Positions 38,606 through 39,541 of a stretch of DNA of 39,541 bases are shown here, piece by piece. The stretch lies in the IMG/VR virus record IMGVR_UViG_3300042922_001453, positions 1 through 39,541 of that record; one strand, written 5' to 3'. The notes under the pieces are model-generated. The model had not been told where the DNA came from. It worked only from the letters and a program-made list of their open reading frames with translations, and did no database searches. How positions within the stretch are numbered: position 1 is the stretch's first letter; every line of letters begins with the position of its first letter. The position numbers and the translations under genes are program-made. Source of the DNA: a virus.

Positions 38606-38636
38606 TTGTAGTAGAAATGTCGAGTATTATTATAGT
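38606..38636 (+). promoter_or_regulatory. Possible promoter of the AraC-type gene
   Basis: TTGTAG (38606-38611), 19-base spacer, TATAGT (38631-38636), 42 bases before ATG 38678. The long spacer makes it only a fair promoter. Confidence 0.35.
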
Positions 38637-38677
38637 AGTCTTGGTATTATGTATACATGAAAAGGAGGGAAACAACA

Positions 38678-39541
38678 ATGCTAAAAGAATTGAATCAGGT
38701 GATGGACTATATTGATGAGCATTTAACAGATGATATATCTCTTGAAATTATATCCGAATATGCTGGCGTTTCTGATTATCACTTTAGAAAGATATTTTTT
38801 TATCTTTCAGGTATGACGCTTAACGAATATATCAAAAACAGAAAATTGTCAGAATCAAATAAGGATTTATTAAAGGGAGAAAAGGTGACGGATGTTGCTT
38901 TTAAATATGGTTACCAGTCAATGGACGGTTTCACAAGAGCATTTAAAAAATGGAGTGGGTTTTTACCATCCGATGTAATAAAAACAGGCGTTAGTAAGTC
39001 ATTTCCCAAGCTTTCATTCATAATAACCGTTAAGGGAGGAATATCTATGGAATTTATAATTGAAGAAAAACCAGCATTTAATTTAGTTGGAGTAAGTAAG
39101 CGTGTACCCATGCAATTTGAAGGTGTCAACAATGAGATTATTAATCTTGCAATGAGCATAACAAAAGAACAAAAAGAAGAAATGCATTCTCTGCAAAATA
39201 TGGAGCCTCGTGAGATCGTCAATGCTTCTTATGATGCAGATGCTAACTTTTTAAAAGAAGAGGGAGACTTAACTCACTTGATAGGTGTTTTAACAACTGA
39301 AAACAAGGTAAGTGAACATTTAAATATAGTGAAAGTAGAAGCATGCACCTGGGCCATATTCCCAAATGAAGGACCGTTTCCTTCTACATTACAAGAAACA
39401 ATGGCAAAAGTATATTCTGAATGGCTTCCTTCTTCAGATTATGAAGTAATTAATGTACCAACTTTTTCATTTACTAAAATGGATAAGAATAAAAAAGACT
39501 TTGCTTACAGCGAAGTTTGGATTCCTGTGAAGAAGAAATAA
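38678..39541 (+). CDS. AraC-family regulator with GyrI-like effector domain
   Basis: ATG 38678 (MLKELNQVMDYIDEHL) follows AAAAGGAGGG; an ATG at 38657 overlaps that site. The 287-residue protein has two AraC HTHs (LEIISEYAGVSDYHFRKIFF; KVTDVAFKYGYQSMDGFTRA) and a C-terminal GyrI/SOUL-like effector-binding domain (MEFIIEEKPAFNLVGVSKRV; TWAIFPNEGPFPSTLQETMA; YSEVWIPVKK), complete at the window end. This Rob/BltR-like architecture is common on Firmicute chromosomes and rare in phages, so it is probably host DNA flanking the prophage. Confidence 0.85.
   Translation: MLKELNQVMDYIDEHLTDDISLEIISEYAGVSDYHFRKIFFYLSGMTLNEYIKNRKLSESNKDLLKGEKVTDVAFKYGYQSMDGFTRAFKKWSGFLPSDVIKTGVSKSFPKLSFIITVKGGISMEFIIEEKPAFNLVGVSKRVPMQFEGVNNEIINLAMSITKEQKEEMHSLQNMEPREIVNASYDADANFLKEEGDLTHLIGVLTTENKVSEHLNIVKVEACTWAIFPNEGPFPSTLQETMAKVYSEWLPSSDYEVINVPTFSFTKMDKNKKDFAYSEVWIPVKKK

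Overview
The window is most of the genome of a temperate, HK97-type siphovirus of a low-GC Firmicute, probably a clostridial host. The pointers are AT-rich codon use, very strong AGGAGG-type ribosome binding sites, frequent ATGA and TTGA gene overlaps, frequent TTG/GTG starts, and tail, lysis and regulator families typical of Clostridia phages. Nearly all genes run on the + strand. No integrase, CI-like repressor, tRNA or rRNA is visible, so the lysogeny module must lie outside the window or be of an unrecognised type.

Layout. (1) 1-5.5 kb: early operon of small, tightly overlapping genes, including several Cys-rich or zinc-ribbon proteins, a DUF3846-like protein, a sigma-70-like regulator ORF that appears to have swallowed its downstream neighbours, and HTH proteins. 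(2) 4.4-14.7 kb: recombination and replication. It holds a candidate annealing protein, a small protein with an SSB-like C-terminal tip, a 1273-residue protein joining an Mre11/SbcD nuclease to a Rad50/SbcC ATPase, an ASCH protein, an ERCC4-type nuclease and an 879-residue primase-helicase. No DNA polymerase is visible. (3) 14.67-15.0 kb: non-coding and AT-rich with ten GTTAC/GTAAC copies, a strong candidate replication origin. (4) 15.0-17.5 kb: an ArpU-like late regulator, three 12-bp tandem repeats running into a promoter, then a cassette of small genes separated by terminators, including a lipoprotein with its own promoter (moron-like). (5) 17.2-33.0 kb: HNH endonuclease, probable cos region, terminase small and large subunits, portal, prohead protease, capsid with a C-terminal Ig-like domain, connectors, tail tube protein with a cadherin-like domain, tail chaperones joined by a predicted -1 frameshift, tape measure, Dit and tail-tip proteins. 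(6) 33.0-35.1 kb: lysis genes (XhlA-like, two small membrane proteins, NlpC/P60-type endolysin). (7) 35.1-38.36 kb: accessory block with a minus-strand gene, an RHH regulator, an FtsK-like translocase and a replication-relaxation protein, more usual of plasmids, integrative elements and phage-plasmids. (8) 38.36-39.54 kb: an AT-rich stretch beginning with a tandem repeat of TTTGCCCACG, then an AraC/GyrI-type regulator that looks like ordinary bacterial DNA. The right prophage boundary is probably between about 38.36 and 38.6 kb.

How it works together (inference): early genes supply regulators and a recombination-dependent replication kit (Mre11-Rad50, annealing protein, ERCC4 nuclease, primase-helicase) acting at the iteron region. 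The ArpU-like protein then activates late transcription, possibly through the 12-bp repeats. DNA is cut at cos and packaged, and holin-like proteins plus the amidase/peptidase release the phage. The observations I rate highest are the single-chain Mre11-Rad50, the GTTAC iteron origin, the tail-chaperone frameshift signal, the composite sigma ORF with a zinc-ribbon gene hidden in another frame, and the plasmid-like module after lysis.
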